A stretch of 49,030 bases of DNA from Promethearchaeota archaeon (GCA_030605085.1 JAUWBH010000016.1:1-49030), one strand, 5' to 3'. Positions 34,625 through 44,140 are shown, numbered from the stretch's first letter. Notes: generated by a model from the letters alone, not told the origin. Program-made: numbers and translations.

Positions 34625-35484
34625 AACAGGTGCAATCGTTAGAAGAGAAGGAAAAATTATATTATTTTTATTTGGCAGTAAAACCTGTATTTACAACATA
34701 TATTTTTGAACTAAAAAAGCAGTGGAAAAAATTTATTGTCTTTTCAATAGTTTCTGTTACTTTTGTAATATTATTGAGTTATCTACCCTATGCTCTTATA
34801 TCCGATAATCCAATACCAGAGACTCAAGTAGATTATTTTCAATCTGGACTTGGTTTCATTATTATGATTGTTATATTCGCAGCATGTTTCTTTTTTGGAG
34901 GGATAGTATGTTCAGAATTTAGCAAAAAAACGGGATGCATTACGTTTCCGATAATTAATAAGTATAAGTTAATTATAGGGAAATATTTAGGAGCACTAAC
35001 ACTAATTATTGGAGTTGTTGGAGCGTTTTATTTTGCACTTGGGATTTTAGGCATTTATTATTATGATGGACCGATTAATTATAGGTACTACTACAGTTTC
35101 GGAATTACAGTATTATATGTACTTGCTGTGAGTAGTTTTGTAACTTTCTTTAGTTCTTTTATGAAAAATGTAAGTATCACGATGGTATCTGCTTTATTAT
35201 TATTATTGATTGCTAATATGATCATAGATAGTTTAATAATGTTATTATATCCAGAATTTGAACCAATTTATTCGTTAAATCATTCATCTGAGCTTATATC
35301 TTACATTTTAGAGAAGGATTTTCCAACAGCAACCGAAGATAGATATGAAGAAATGGAATTTCGAGGGTCTACCCGAAGACGATGGTTAACACCCTCTATT
35401 GAAATGGGAATTACTATAATGTTATTATATACAATTATTTGCGTAGTAGTTGCTGCAATTACATTCAAAAGAAGGCAATTATAG
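34621..35484 (+). CDS. ABC-2-type permease
   Basis: 287 residues with six membrane helices, starting at GTG overlapping the ATPase stop. FELKKQWKKFIVFSIVSVTF opens the first helix. GFIIMIVIFAACFFFGGIVCSEFSKKTG and ITFPIINKYKLIIGKYLGA have the ABC-2 export permease layout. The large loop after helix 5 is extracytoplasmic and carries RGSTRRRW. It works with the preceding ATPase as an exporter or membrane-remodelling pump; cargo unknown. Confidence 0.88.
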   Translation: MKQVQSLEEKEKLYYFYLAVKPVFTTYIFELKKQWKKFIVFSIVSVTFVILLSYLPYALISDNPIPETQVDYFQSGLGFIIMIVIFAACFFFGGIVCSEFSKKTGCITFPIINKYKLIIGKYLGALTLIIGVVGAFYFALGILGIYYYDGPINYRYYYSFGITVLYVLAVSSFVTFFSSFMKNVSITMVSALLLLLIANMIIDSLIMLLYPEFEPIYSLNHSSELISYILEKDFPTATEDRYEEMEFRGSTRRRWLTPSIEMGITIMLLYTIICVVVAAITFKRRQL

Positions 35485-35503
35485 AATAAATTCTTAGTTC
35501 ATG

Positions 35504-35513
35504 AAAAAGGAGG
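35504..35513 (+). promoter_or_regulatory. Strong Shine-Dalgarno for the anchored protein
   Basis: AAAAAGGAGG (35504-35513) continues into GGAGGT and lies about 10 bases before the ATG at 35524. It supports that start and shows that this organism uses Shine-Dalgarno pairing within operons. Confidence 0.6.
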
Positions 35514-35523
35514 TAATCAAAAA

Positions 35524-36486
35524 ATGGCAATTTTAAGGTTTGGAAAACGAATGAAAAGAGCTTCATTAGGACTTTTCCTATTAGGTATAGTTTTTGCAGG
35601 TTTATCTACTACGGGTATCGCAACTGCTAATAATTATGAAGTTGCGTTAAACAAAGGAACAGAAACTTATGTGGTAAATCAATACGATGAAGACCGTTGG
35701 GAAAAAACAATTGATGAAGAATCAGAACCGGATGATTGGTTTGGTGGAGATAGCGATATAATTGGTGCTAAAAGTAAAATCACGATAAGAAGTATTGGCG
35801 ATTATAAATGGGATGCGTTCGAAGTTTTAATGTCGATTTTTGATGTTTTAGATTCAATTTCTAAAAAAGAGCGTCCATTTTTTCGAGAAAATCTCGAAGA
35901 AGATACAATAAACGACGAGTATTCGGATAAATATCAGGTTTGGGAAGCATTATGTTCTAAATGGGACTTTGAGGCAGATGATTTCGAGGAGGAGCCTGAT
36001 GATTCAGAGGCTATAATTCCTATATTTAAGGATCCAAAAGATCTTAGTGAAATTTTGGAATTTTACAATACCTGGGCTGAAGATATTAATTCAATAATGA
36101 TAATGTTAGAATTAGAACCATTTCCAATTCTAGATGGAGACGAATTTTTATGGAATCTTGCATTAAGTGGAAAATTGATAGTAGCTCGTCCAATTAAGGA
36201 ATATTTAAAAACTTTAGTTGATGATTTGGATTGTAATGATGTTGAGGTTAAGGGTACTACACTTATTTTTGAGAGAGAAGACGATGACAAGTATATCGCC
36301 GAAGTGACCTTTTCTGATCAAGGAACTCAATCTGGTTTTACCGTTAAAGACGATGATAACATAATTTATGAGATTATTCTAGATAATACGACAACAATAA
36401 TTTTAATCTCTATTGGAGTATCGATATCTGCCATAGCTGGAATTGTGATTATCTTTATCTTTATTAAGAAAAGAAAAAAATATTAA
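35524..36486 (+). CDS. Secreted, C-terminally anchored protein of the ABC operon
   Basis: 320 residues. A basic start (RFGKRMKRASLGLFLLGIVF) and a hydrophobic stretch ending in STTGIATAN look like a signal peptide. The mature part is acidic (DDWFGGDSDIIG, DFEEEPDDSEA). The last 35 residues form one helix (IILISIGVSISAIAGIVIIF) then KKRKKY, placing the body outside the cell. It is third in the ABC operon with a strong SD, so it is probably an accessory or substrate protein of the transporter (inference). No family recognised. Confidence 0.75.
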   Translation: MAILRFGKRMKRASLGLFLLGIVFAGLSTTGIATANNYEVALNKGTETYVVNQYDEDRWEKTIDEESEPDDWFGGDSDIIGAKSKITIRSIGDYKWDAFEVLMSIFDVLDSISKKERPFFRENLEEDTINDEYSDKYQVWEALCSKWDFEADDFEEEPDDSEAIIPIFKDPKDLSEILEFYNTWAEDINSIMIMLELEPFPILDGDEFLWNLALSGKLIVARPIKEYLKTLVDDLDCNDVEVKGTTLIFEREDDDKYIAEVTFSDQGTQSGFTVKDDDNIIYEIILDNTTTIILISIGVSISAIAGIVIIFIFIKKRKKY

Positions 36487-36487
36487 G

Positions 36488-36518
36488 TAGTAGAACGCCA
36501 CTTCTACTAATGTTTTTT
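36488..36518 (+). terminator. Hairpin plus T-tract terminator
   Basis: TAGTAGAA-CGCCAC-TTCTACTA is a perfect 8 bp stem with a 6-base loop, followed by six T. It closes the ABC operon directly after the last stop. Confidence 0.65.
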
Positions 36519-36688
36519 ACCATTATTAATAAATTAATACCATAAGTGTAAATAAAATTTAATTACAACCCGAATAAATAATTTTAATATATATTATTTT
36601 TATCTCAATTGATATTAATCCTTATTTAAAATAAGCTTAAAAACTAAATTCCAATAGGAATAAAATTGATTAAATTTTTTATATTCTT

Positions 36689-37498
36689 ATGAATAATTTA
36701 GAAATTTATCGTGAAATAGGGAAAAAACTTGAAGAGTATTTAAGACCTTCTACATTTCCAATAGGAATAAAATTAATAAAAGACGAGACTGAGATTCCTT
36801 CTAATAGCAAAAGACCTAAAAAGGACTTAAAAATTCAGAATTTCCTATGTCAAAATTTTACAATGGTTCGCAGATATGGATGGACTATAGCAGTTATGGA
36901 AGAGGATTGTGTGTGTAGGTTAGCTAGAGCTGTTTATGGTTGGGATACGCCCTCCGAGGAAATGGCAGAATGGGGTCATAAGTTCAATATCGGGCTTTAT
37001 GCTAAAGATTTAGAAACCTCAAAAAAATTACAAAAACACCTATATCTGTTTAACAATGAATATCTGGGGCTCGTAATTTCACCCCTCACTCGAACAAAGG
37101 TCGTTCCAGATGTTGTTCAAATCTATTGTTTGCCTGCCCAAGCAATGCGGTTAACTCAAGCTTATCTTTATATGGAAGGTGGGATGCTCGATTTTACAGA
37201 CGCCGGAAGGATAGGATCTTGCCATATTGGTGTAATAAAAACCTTTCAAACTAGCAAGCCGCAATTGGTAATATTAGGCAATGGAGATAGAGTATGGGGT
37301 GGTGCCGAAGATCATGAAGTCATGTATTCCATTCCACGGAGTAAATTAGAAATAATTATTGAGGGTTTAGAAGCAACTCATAAAGCGGGATTAAGATATC
37401 CAATACCTAAATACATGAATTATAAACCTGGTTTCCAAACATCTTTTAGAAGAAAAGCTGTGGAGAGAGCCGGGAGCACACTTATTAAAGACAAATAA
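36689..37498 (+). CDS. DUF169 family protein
   Basis: 269 residues. FPIGIKLIKDETEIP is the N-terminal DUF169 block, FTMVRRYGWTIAVMEEDCVC the Cys-containing middle, and LVILGNGDRVWGGAEDHEVM replaces the usual CSG.R block before MYSIPRSKL. DUF169 proteins have no settled function; they occur widely in archaea and anaerobic bacteria. It is complete here, unlike the copy at 13277-13834. Convergent with the nucleotidyltransferase gene. Confidence 0.85.
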   Translation: MNNLEIYREIGKKLEEYLRPSTFPIGIKLIKDETEIPSNSKRPKKDLKIQNFLCQNFTMVRRYGWTIAVMEEDCVCRLARAVYGWDTPSEEMAEWGHKFNIGLYAKDLETSKKLQKHLYLFNNEYLGLVISPLTRTKVVPDVVQIYCLPAQAMRLTQAYLYMEGGMLDFTDAGRIGSCHIGVIKTFQTSKPQLVILGNGDRVWGGAEDHEVMYSIPRSKLEIIIEGLEATHKAGLRYPIPKYMNYKPGFQTSFRRKAVERAGSTLIKDK

Positions 37499-37504
37499 AT
37501 AAAT

Positions 37505-38254
37505 TCATATATATAACTTATCTAACCACTCAGAATTATTTAATAATCGTTCATATTCGCTTTTATCACCAAAATCCCCTCTGAATAACCCTTTTTCCAT
37601 TTTAATAACTCTCACTTTCCAATTATTATTTCTAATAGCATTACTAATCGCATCAGGAATTTCTAACTCTCCTCTTTTTGAAGGTTTAAGTTTTTTTAAC
37701 TCCTTAAAGATTTCCCGCGAAAAAATAAAAATTCCACAATTATTTAGATTAGAACATTGTTCTTCTTTAAGAGGTTTTTCAACCATTTTAGTACAATAAT
37801 CTCCTACATCATTTAGTACAATTTCACATCCTTTTTGGAGATTATCTAAGTAATTTGTTACTAATATGAAATCTTGGTGTTCTTTTTTGAATACATCATA
37901 AATATTCTTGTAAATTTTATAAGGAACCAAAATATCACCCCAAGTAAGGAAAAAATGCTGGTCCTTTATTAATTCTTCGCATAATAGAAGCGCTCCTCCC
38001 GTTCCATTTATATTCTTTTGCTCGATATATTCGATTTTAAGTCCCAATTTACTTCCATCTTGAAAATAATCAATAATTTGTTCTTTAGCATATCCTACAA
38101 CAATTATTAAATCTCTAAAGCCAGCGTATTTTAAACCATTCACAATATATTCCAATAATGGCTTTCCATGGACTGGAATCATGGTTTTTTGATACTTATT
38201 TATATAAGGAAGTAAACGCTTCCCAAAACCAGCGCATAAGATAATAGCTTTCAA
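37505..38254 (-). CDS. Sugar-phosphate nucleotidyltransferase
   Basis: 249 residues. MKAIILCAGFGKRLLPYINK is the nucleotide-binding G-x-G-x-R-L loop, and PVHGKPLLEYIVNGLKYAGF continues the fold. FFLTWGDILVPY carries the metal Asp, and MVEKPLKEE is the sugar-binding region. It joins a nucleoside triphosphate to a sugar 1-phosphate. Its start overlaps the stop of the GHMP kinase by 4 bp, so kinase and transferase probably act in sequence to make an activated sugar. Confidence 0.93.
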   Translation of the reverse strand: MKAIILCAGFGKRLLPYINKYQKTMIPVHGKPLLEYIVNGLKYAGFRDLIIVVGYAKEQIIDYFQDGSKLGLKIEYIEQKNINGTGGALLLCEELIKDQHFFLTWGDILVPYKIYKNIYDVFKKEHQDFILVTNYLDNLQKGCEIVLNDVGDYCTKMVEKPLKEEQCSNLNNCGIFIFSREIFKELKKLKPSKRGELEIPDAISNAIRNNNWKVRVIKMEKGLFRGDFGDKSEYERLLNNSEWLDKLYI

Positions 38255-39345
38255 TAAGTCTCAACTCCATTACTAGTTTTTATTGAAAATGCTTCTCCAC
38301 CACCATCTTCCATCGCATGTATTAGAATATCTTCATTTTTTTGCCCAAAAGCAAACATTGTACCTCCAAAACCAGATCCGTTAATTTTTGCGCCAAGAGC
38401 ACCAGATTCTAAACAATTATTTATCATCCTATCTATTTTTTTTGTTGAAATTCCGATATTAATTCTTAACTGTTCTTGGTGTATATTCAATAAATCTCCT
38501 AATTTTTGATAAAAATTAATCGTTTCTATAGTATTTATTTGTTTTTTTAGGAGATTTAAATTATTTAAAATTAAATTTTTAGCTTCTATTGTTATATCTC
38601 GATTTATAATATTACCAATTATTTTTTTTTGATACTCCTTTTCAATACTTGGTAAAAAATGCTTTAATTCTTCTAATGAAGTGGTAAATTGATTAAAATT
38701 TGGCATGATCTCTTTTAAATTTTTAAAGGAATTGATAGATAAATTTTTAACTCTCGTAAGATCTTCTACTGTATCTTTTTTTTCTAAAGAATTCCCTAAA
38801 ACAAATCCATTAAGCTTAATAGGAAACTCTAAAACCTTAGTTTTTAAAGGTTCTAAATAAATCAATCCTCCCAACGATGTAAAATGGTCCATCTTACCCC
38901 CAGATTCTCCAAATTCTTTTACTTCAGCGTTGTAACCTTCGTTAGCTAGTTGGATTTTTGTTAACCGTTTATCAGAAATTAGATTTAGAAAATAAAGCCA
39001 AGCAATAACAAGAGCAGAGGAACTTCCAGCACCAGCATTAATAGGAATATCCCCCTTTATTTTTATTTTATAACCTTTATTAAAATAAATCCCTCTCCTT
39101 AAGAATTGGTTATATCCGCTTCTTAAATAGTCCCTTTTACTTTCATATTCTAGTTCTTTATTGTTTAACGGAATTTCTAAAGTTTGTTGCATATCAGGAA
39201 GTTCTATTAAAAATTTATTGGCAGAAATCTTTTCTGCTTCTAAATAGATGTATTTTGATATAGCCATTGCAATTACAGGATAGTTTAAGTAATCTTGATG
39301 CTCACCAAATAAACAAATTCTTCCAGGAGCTTTTAATTGAATCAT
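38251..39345 (-). CDS. GHMP sugar kinase (galactokinase-like)
   Basis: 364 residues from the ATG at 39345; an upstream ATG (39399) would add a spurious hydrophobic stretch. KAPGRICLFGEHQDYLNYPV is the galactokinase-type signature, INAGAGSSSALVIAWLYF the GHMP phosphate loop, and KINGSGFGGTMFAF motif 3. Phosphorylates a sugar at C1. Coupled by overlap to a nucleotidyltransferase, as in heptose, fucose or hexosamine activation; which sugar is not visible. Confidence 0.92.
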   Translation of the reverse strand: MIQLKAPGRICLFGEHQDYLNYPVIAMAISKYIYLEAEKISANKFLIELPDMQQTLEIPLNNKELEYESKRDYLRSGYNQFLRRGIYFNKGYKIKIKGDIPINAGAGSSSALVIAWLYFLNLISDKRLTKIQLANEGYNAEVKEFGESGGKMDHFTSLGGLIYLEPLKTKVLEFPIKLNGFVLGNSLEKKDTVEDLTRVKNLSINSFKNLKEIMPNFNQFTTSLEELKHFLPSIEKEYQKKIIGNIINRDITIEAKNLILNNLNLLKKQINTIETINFYQKLGDLLNIHQEQLRINIGISTKKIDRMINNCLESGALGAKINGSGFGGTMFAFGQKNEDILIHAMEDGGGEAFSIKTSNGVETY

Positions 39346-39527
39346 TTCTTTGAAAGATATAAAAAAGAATATAAGTATAGTCAAAAAAACCAATAACATT
39401 TATACCAAATATTAGCAAATAATATTATTTTTGTAATTATTTCGAAAATACTACTGTAAAAAATAAAAAAAAAAAGGTTATTTTCTCTTTCGTTTTTTAT
39501 ATGAAGCATACACAACTATACATGTAA

Positions 39528-39683
39528 TACATCGGAGCAGTAATAGATGCCCTTCCCTTAAATCCAATGACATTTGTTTTAGCTCGTTTATTATTAATAT
39601 CAAGTGCAATTGAATACTATTTGGCATTTTTTTTACCTGGTCGATTAGCTAAATGGCTAACTCAAAAAGATCAAAAAATTTAA
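39528..39683 (+). pseudogene. C-terminal remnant of a membrane protein
   Basis: In the 520 bp gap between the kinase and longin genes, a 51-codon frame without a usual start reads IGAVIDALPLNPMTFVLARL and then EYYLAFFLPGRLAKWLTQKD to TAA. It looks like the end of a lost membrane protein. Nothing else is visible in the gap apart from T-rich tracts around 39763 and 39820. Confidence 0.4.
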
Positions 39684-39896
39684 TGTTGGAAATCAGACGC
39701 GTTTAAGTGTTTTGAATTTTCTTATAAGAGAAACATTATGTTATATAGATAATACTAATCTTTTTTTTTCCATATATACATAGATAATACTGATTTAAAA
39801 GAAAGATAATTGAATCTTTTTTTTTAGGTTTTTAAGGCAGTAAAAAAATCAATATTGTAATTATCAAGATTGAATAATACAGTTTTTCTTAAGAAA

Positions 39897-40646
39897 ATGA
39901 TAAGAGATGTTATAATAATTAAAGATGGCATACCACTTTTATCCAAAAATTTTTCTAACTCTCAAAATAGTCTCTTTTCTCAAGATAGTAATCTTGTAAT
40001 GATTTCAGGATTTTTTTCGGCATTGAATTCTTTTTCAGAATACGAAGACTTAGGATCAATTCACGAAATTGCGCTTTCAAACATCGATTTTAAATTGTCA
40101 TTTTTTAAGGAGCCCAGCATTCCAAATTTAATTTATTTAGCAAGCTTTGACGAGAAGTCTCAAGGAGTAAATGTACAAAGAACATTAAGAAAAATTTCCA
40201 AGGATTTCTTAAAAAAATATAATTTTAATCAGATTACAAATTGGACTGGAAGACTTGATGCTTTCGAAGAATTCGAAGAAATAATTAAGGGGTATGTTGA
40301 CGAGGAAAAAAATGAGAATGAGTCCCAATTTAAGAATAAAGTTATTAAATTATTCGATGATATAAAAGACGAAATTGATAAAGACAATTTATCAGAAAAA
40401 GAAATAAAAATTGAAAGCGATGATAGTCCAAATTATTATTATTTTATCCCTTCCTTCAAAATATCCAAAAAATTAAACCCGGAGGATTATTTAACCGGCG
40501 AATCTTCTATTCAAGTATTTAACCAAATAAATGGTAAGAGAACTATTGAACAAATAGCAAAAGACTTGAATATTAATCAAGAACGAGTTTTTTGTATAAG
40601 CAAAAATTTAGTGAAATTAGGATTTGTCAAGTTTTTAGATTATTAG
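39897..40646 (+). CDS. Longin/roadblock-like domain protein with C-terminal winged helix
   Basis: 249 residues from ATG 39897; a TTG start at 39870 is possible. VIIIKDGIPLLSKNF, then MISGFFSALNSFSEYEDLGS and PNLIYLASFDEKSQG, follow the longin-like pattern of Asgard proteins related to Mon1/Fuz-type longin domains: first strand, turn, strand, helix. An acidic linker precedes a winged helix (VFNQINGKRTIEQIAKDLNI). Longin domains regulate small GTPases in eukaryotes. Function here is inferred only. The next gene is the CheR-CheD fusion. Confidence 0.65.
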   Translation: MIRDVIIIKDGIPLLSKNFSNSQNSLFSQDSNLVMISGFFSALNSFSEYEDLGSIHEIALSNIDFKLSFFKEPSIPNLIYLASFDEKSQGVNVQRTLRKISKDFLKKYNFNQITNWTGRLDAFEEFEEIIKGYVDEEKNENESQFKNKVIKLFDDIKDEIDKDNLSEKEIKIESDDSPNYYYFIPSFKISKKLNPEDYLTGESSIQVFNQINGKRTIEQIAKDLNINQERVFCISKNLVKLGFVKFLDY

Positions 40647-40842
40647 ATTAAGTTATTTATAATACCACCATCAGTTTTTACGATTCCCTTATTTATACTG
40701 TCAACGAAATTGTTAATAACTCTTGCTATTAAAGGTGAAATTTTATTTATGTTTAAAATCGTAGAATAAATTTCGCTAAAGAAACATTTAAATAAAAAAA
40801 TTTTATTAATAAATTAAAAAAATTCTTTATTAACACTTCTGG

Positions 40843-43044
40843 GTGTACAAAATCGAGGTTTTATCGCCAAATCAAAAAAGACTTGATCTTTTAATCGTAA
40901 AATTGAATTACGCTACAGGCGTAAGATTTGAATATTATCGAAGGGCTTTTCTTGAAAAAAGAGTAAATTCCAGAATGAATAGTTTAAAATTAAAAACAAT
41001 TGAATCTTATATTAATTATATTGTAGCCCATCCAGAAGAAATTAATCTCTTTTTAAATAAATTTACAATAAATTACACGTATTTTTTTAGGAATTACGAA
41101 ATATTTGAAAGGCTTAAAGAGATTGTTAAAGATTTTAAAATGGGAATGGGCACATATAAACCAATTAAAATATGGTCATGTCCATGCGCTACGGGCGAAG
41201 AACCTTATTCTATTGCAATGCTCTTCGAGCACCTTAAAAAAGAAGATCCCAATTTTCCAGAATATGAAATCGTTGCTTCAGATATCGATAAAAACGCCAT
41301 AGAAATCGCAAGAAATGGCATTTACCAAGAATATTCGTTATATGATACACCAGAAATCTATAAATTAAAATATTTCACTAAAAAAAACGGTAAATACATA
41401 TTAAATAAAGAAATTAAAGAAAAAGTAGAATTTATTGTAGAAGATATAACTAAAGGTCATAAAAGACCTCAGAATTACGATATTGTATTATGTCGAAATC
41501 TAATTATTTATATAAACAGAACTGCTCTTAAAAGAATATTGCAAATTTTAAACGAACACCTAAAACACGAAGGGATATTAATTTTAGGAAAGACAGAGAC
41601 ATTAATGGAACCAAATCGTTATTATAAAGCGTTTGATCCAGTAAATCATTTTTATGTAAAAAATGATTTTAATCTATCAAAAATAATTCAAAAGGAAAAA
41701 GAGATACCAGTAGAACCTCCAAAAACATTAGAAAAAGTTAAACCTATTAAAATAAAAAAAGTTAAACCAATAAGCAAAAAAAAAATAACACCAGCAAAAA
41801 TAAAAAAAGTTGTTCCAAAAAAGATAGAAAGATTAAAGCCAGTAAAGAAAGAAAAAATAATACCAGCAAAAATAAGAAAACCTATCCCTGAAAAGAAAGA
41901 AAAAATAATACCAAAAGCGAGAAAAAGGGAAAAGCATGAAGATAGAATAAAAGTTATACCCGCAGAAGTAAAAGTGGATCAACAGATTGTTCCTGAAATA
42001 AAAGTAAAAGTAGAGAAAATTGATTTGGAACAACAAGAAAATTTAGTGGAACAAAGGGAAAAATTATTAGAAATCCGAGAAAGACGCCTGGAGAGACAAA
42101 TAAAAGAGTTAGCAAAACAATTGAACATAATAGAATTACGAGAGAGACAATTAGAATTAAAAGAACAAGAACTGGAATTGAGAGAAAAAAATGTTGAACA
42201 ACGAGAAATTTTATATGAAGAACAAGAAAGATTTTTAGCAATACAAAAGAAACTGGAAGAAAAGCGAGTAAAAAAAGTTGGACATCAAATGAGAAAAATG
42301 GGGCAATGGGAAAAACAAATAAAAAGAAGAGAAAAACAAATTGAGAAAAGAATGGAACATGCTGAAGTGTTAATTAATCAAATAGAACAACACGAAAAAC
42401 AAGTAAAACTACGAGAAAGGCAAATTGAACTTGAACTAAGAACATTACAAGAAGATCAAAAAAAAGAACAAGAAAAACAACCAGTAGAACAAGAATATCG
42501 TCGCGTTGAAAGAAAAACAGACAGAATCGTTAAACCAAATATTAAGGGAGAATTAGCTTTACCGATTGGTTGTTATGCTTTAATAGATCTTGGTAATAAA
42601 GATTCAAAAGTATTCAAAATTTCAATTTACGAATTGGAATATAGTTTAGCGCTAATTCTTAAAGATGATATTAATGGGATTTATGCAATGTCTCATTGCT
42701 TACTTCCTGGTTCCAAAATTCCACCAGATTTCGGTAATTTAAATTCCCCACATAAATATATAGATTCCTCAGTTAGAGATTTATTGAATAAAATGTTAAC
42801 TCATGGAGCTAAAAAAGCGAATATTCGAGCTATAATTTTTGGAGGAAAGGTTTATAGCGGTGATGCTCCTTCAATTGAAAAAAGCCTTTCAATTTTTAAA
42901 AAAGAATTAGAATTATTACAAATTAAAATAGAGAAAGAAGATATTGGCGGTTTAAGTGGGAGATCAATAATTTTCGATGTAATGGATAATTCGCTTTTCA
43001 TTAAAAAGACTTGGGAAGAATATTTTAGAAGAATATCTTTATAG
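40843..43044 (+). CDS. CheR methyltransferase - coiled coil - CheD deamidase fusion
   Basis: 733 residues from GTG. Residues 1-280 are CheR: IWSCPCATGEEPYSIAM binds SAM, then VASDIDKNAIEIARNG and YDIVLCRNLIIYIN. Residues 285-380 are a Lys/Pro-rich tail repeating K-I-K-K-V-K-P. Residues 385-565 are a long Glu/Arg/Lys/Gln coiled coil. Residues 569-733 are CheD-like (AMSHCLLPG, AIIFGGKVYSG, EDIGGLSGRSIIFDV). The CheD Cys nucleophile is Ser601; His618 keeps the 17-residue spacing. CheR methylates and CheD deamidates chemoreceptor glutamates. No cheA, cheB, cheY or receptor lies nearby, so it may serve another process. Confidence 0.9.
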   Translation: MYKIEVLSPNQKRLDLLIVKLNYATGVRFEYYRRAFLEKRVNSRMNSLKLKTIESYINYIVAHPEEINLFLNKFTINYTYFFRNYEIFERLKEIVKDFKMGMGTYKPIKIWSCPCATGEEPYSIAMLFEHLKKEDPNFPEYEIVASDIDKNAIEIARNGIYQEYSLYDTPEIYKLKYFTKKNGKYILNKEIKEKVEFIVEDITKGHKRPQNYDIVLCRNLIIYINRTALKRILQILNEHLKHEGILILGKTETLMEPNRYYKAFDPVNHFYVKNDFNLSKIIQKEKEIPVEPPKTLEKVKPIKIKKVKPISKKKITPAKIKKVVPKKIERLKPVKKEKIIPAKIRKPIPEKKEKIIPKARKREKHEDRIKVIPAEVKVDQQIVPEIKVKVEKIDLEQQENLVEQREKLLEIRERRLERQIKELAKQLNIIELRERQLELKEQELELREKNVEQREILYEEQERFLAIQKKLEEKRVKKVGHQMRKMGQWEKQIKRREKQIEKRMEHAEVLINQIEQHEKQVKLRERQIELELRTLQEDQKKEQEKQPVEQEYRRVERKTDRIVKPNIKGELALPIGCYALIDLGNKDSKVFKISIYELEYSLALILKDDINGIYAMSHCLLPGSKIPPDFGNLNSPHKYIDSSVRDLLNKMLTHGAKKANIRAIIFGGKVYSGDAPSIEKSLSIFKKELELLQIKIEKEDIGGLSGRSIIFDVMDNSLFIKKTWEEYFRRISL

Positions 43045-43069
43045 GAAAACCTAATAACTTAAGAAATTT

Positions 43070-43396
43070 TTATTTGTACTTTCTTTTTTGCTGCAGTTTT
43101 TTTCTTTTTTGTTCTGTTTCTTCGATTTCTTCTTCTAATTGTTGCAATCCTACACTGTCTTTTCCAGCAAACTTAAAATTTCCTACAATTTTACTCTCTT
43201 CTCTTTCACCTGATTTGGAAACTTTTTCAAAGGATATAGTTACCGGTTGATCTTGATTTAAAGCGAGATTTACAAAATTTATGAATCCATAGTGCTTACT
43301 GGGGGCGATATTAAATTTTATACATACTTCTTTATCTTTTTTAGTTTTTGTTTTTAAGACTAAACGCAACTTCAATAATTGATCACGATTATTCAA
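43070..43396 (-). CDS. Hypothetical protein with charged helical tail
   Basis: 108 residues. A beta-rich N-terminal part (LRLVLKTKTKKDKEVCIKFN, PVTISFEKVSKSG) ends in a Glu/Lys helix (LQQLEEEIEETEQKRKKLQQ). No family recognised. Convergent with the CheR-CheD gene. Confidence 0.55.
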   Translation of the reverse strand: MNNRDQLLKLRLVLKTKTKKDKEVCIKFNIAPSKHYGFINFVNLALNQDQPVTISFEKVSKSGEREESKIVGNFKFAGKDSVGLQQLEEEIEETEQKRKKLQQKRKYK

Positions 43397-43513
43397 TTGT
43401 ATGATTTAGTTATATATTTGAAAAGAACCAAAATAAAAAAATTATATTATAATTGTAAATTTAAAGAAATAAAAAAATTTGTAAACGCAGTAGAACAACA
43501 TTAAAAATATAAA

Positions 43514-44140
43514 ATGCCTTCTAAATTTCGACTAAGATATATTTTTAAACCTTTTGTGAAGTTGATAGCAAAAGGTTTAAGTAAAGTAGGAGTTACACCT
43601 AATATTGCAACATTAATGATGTTTTCTTTCGCAATTTTTAGTTTTATAGCTTTAGTTTTCTTTAATAATCTTCTATTTTTCGCAATATTCATATTTATTA
43701 CGGGCATTTTGGATGGATGCGATGGAGCTATAGCCCGATTAACTAATAAAACTACTAAGTTTGGTGGATTTTTCGATTCTATGATGGATCGTCTCTCGGA
43801 ATTTGTTATTTTTCTTGGACTCTTAATATATTTTTGGGAACAACTGCTTTGGAATCTCATAGATATGAAAATTATCATATTAATGGCGTTTTTAGCCTCT
43901 ATCATGATTAGTTATGCTAGAACCAGAGCAGAGAATTTTTATAAAGGCGATTTCGATGTTGGGCTCATGGCTAGGTCCGAACGATTGTTTTATCTTGTTA
44001 TAACTTCGATAATCGCTTATTTTTACGGGTTTTTTAACGAGTTTTTACTTCTCTTCATGATTCTAGTAATAGGTACCGCAATTTTTAGATATGTGAAAAT
44101 TCATAATCTAATTAAAAAATACGAATCCTTAAACAATTAG
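43514..44140 (+). CDS. CDP-alcohol phosphatidyltransferase (archaetidylinositol-phosphate synthase-like)
   Basis: 208 residues with about six membrane helices. The signature D-G-x2-A-R-x8-G-x3-D-x3-D is complete in DGAIARLTNKTTKFGGFFDS followed by MMD. YARTRAENFYKG and GLMARSER match the archaeal inositol-phosphate branch, which condenses CDP-archaeol with inositol 1-phosphate. The Asp residues bind the metal and CDP. Expected in the cell membrane as part of ether-lipid head-group synthesis. Confidence 0.9.
   Translation: MPSKFRLRYIFKPFVKLIAKGLSKVGVTPNIATLMMFSFAIFSFIALVFFNNLLFFAIFIFITGILDGCDGAIARLTNKTTKFGGFFDSMMDRLSEFVIFLGLLIYFWEQLLWNLIDMKIIILMAFLASIMISYARTRAENFYKGDFDVGLMARSERLFYLVITSIIAYFYGFFNEFLLLFMILVIGTAIFRYVKIHNLIKKYESLNN

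Noticed and set aside
39346..39399. Upstream start of the GHMP kinase adding an N-terminal hydrophobic helix
   Set aside because: The family begins directly with the KAPGR segment, and no member of this cytosolic family needs a membrane helix.
41833..42241. Two reverse-strand hydrophobic frames
   Set aside because: Complement of the Lys/Glu-rich coiled coil of the CheR-CheD gene; Phe/Leu runs come from AAA and GAA codons.
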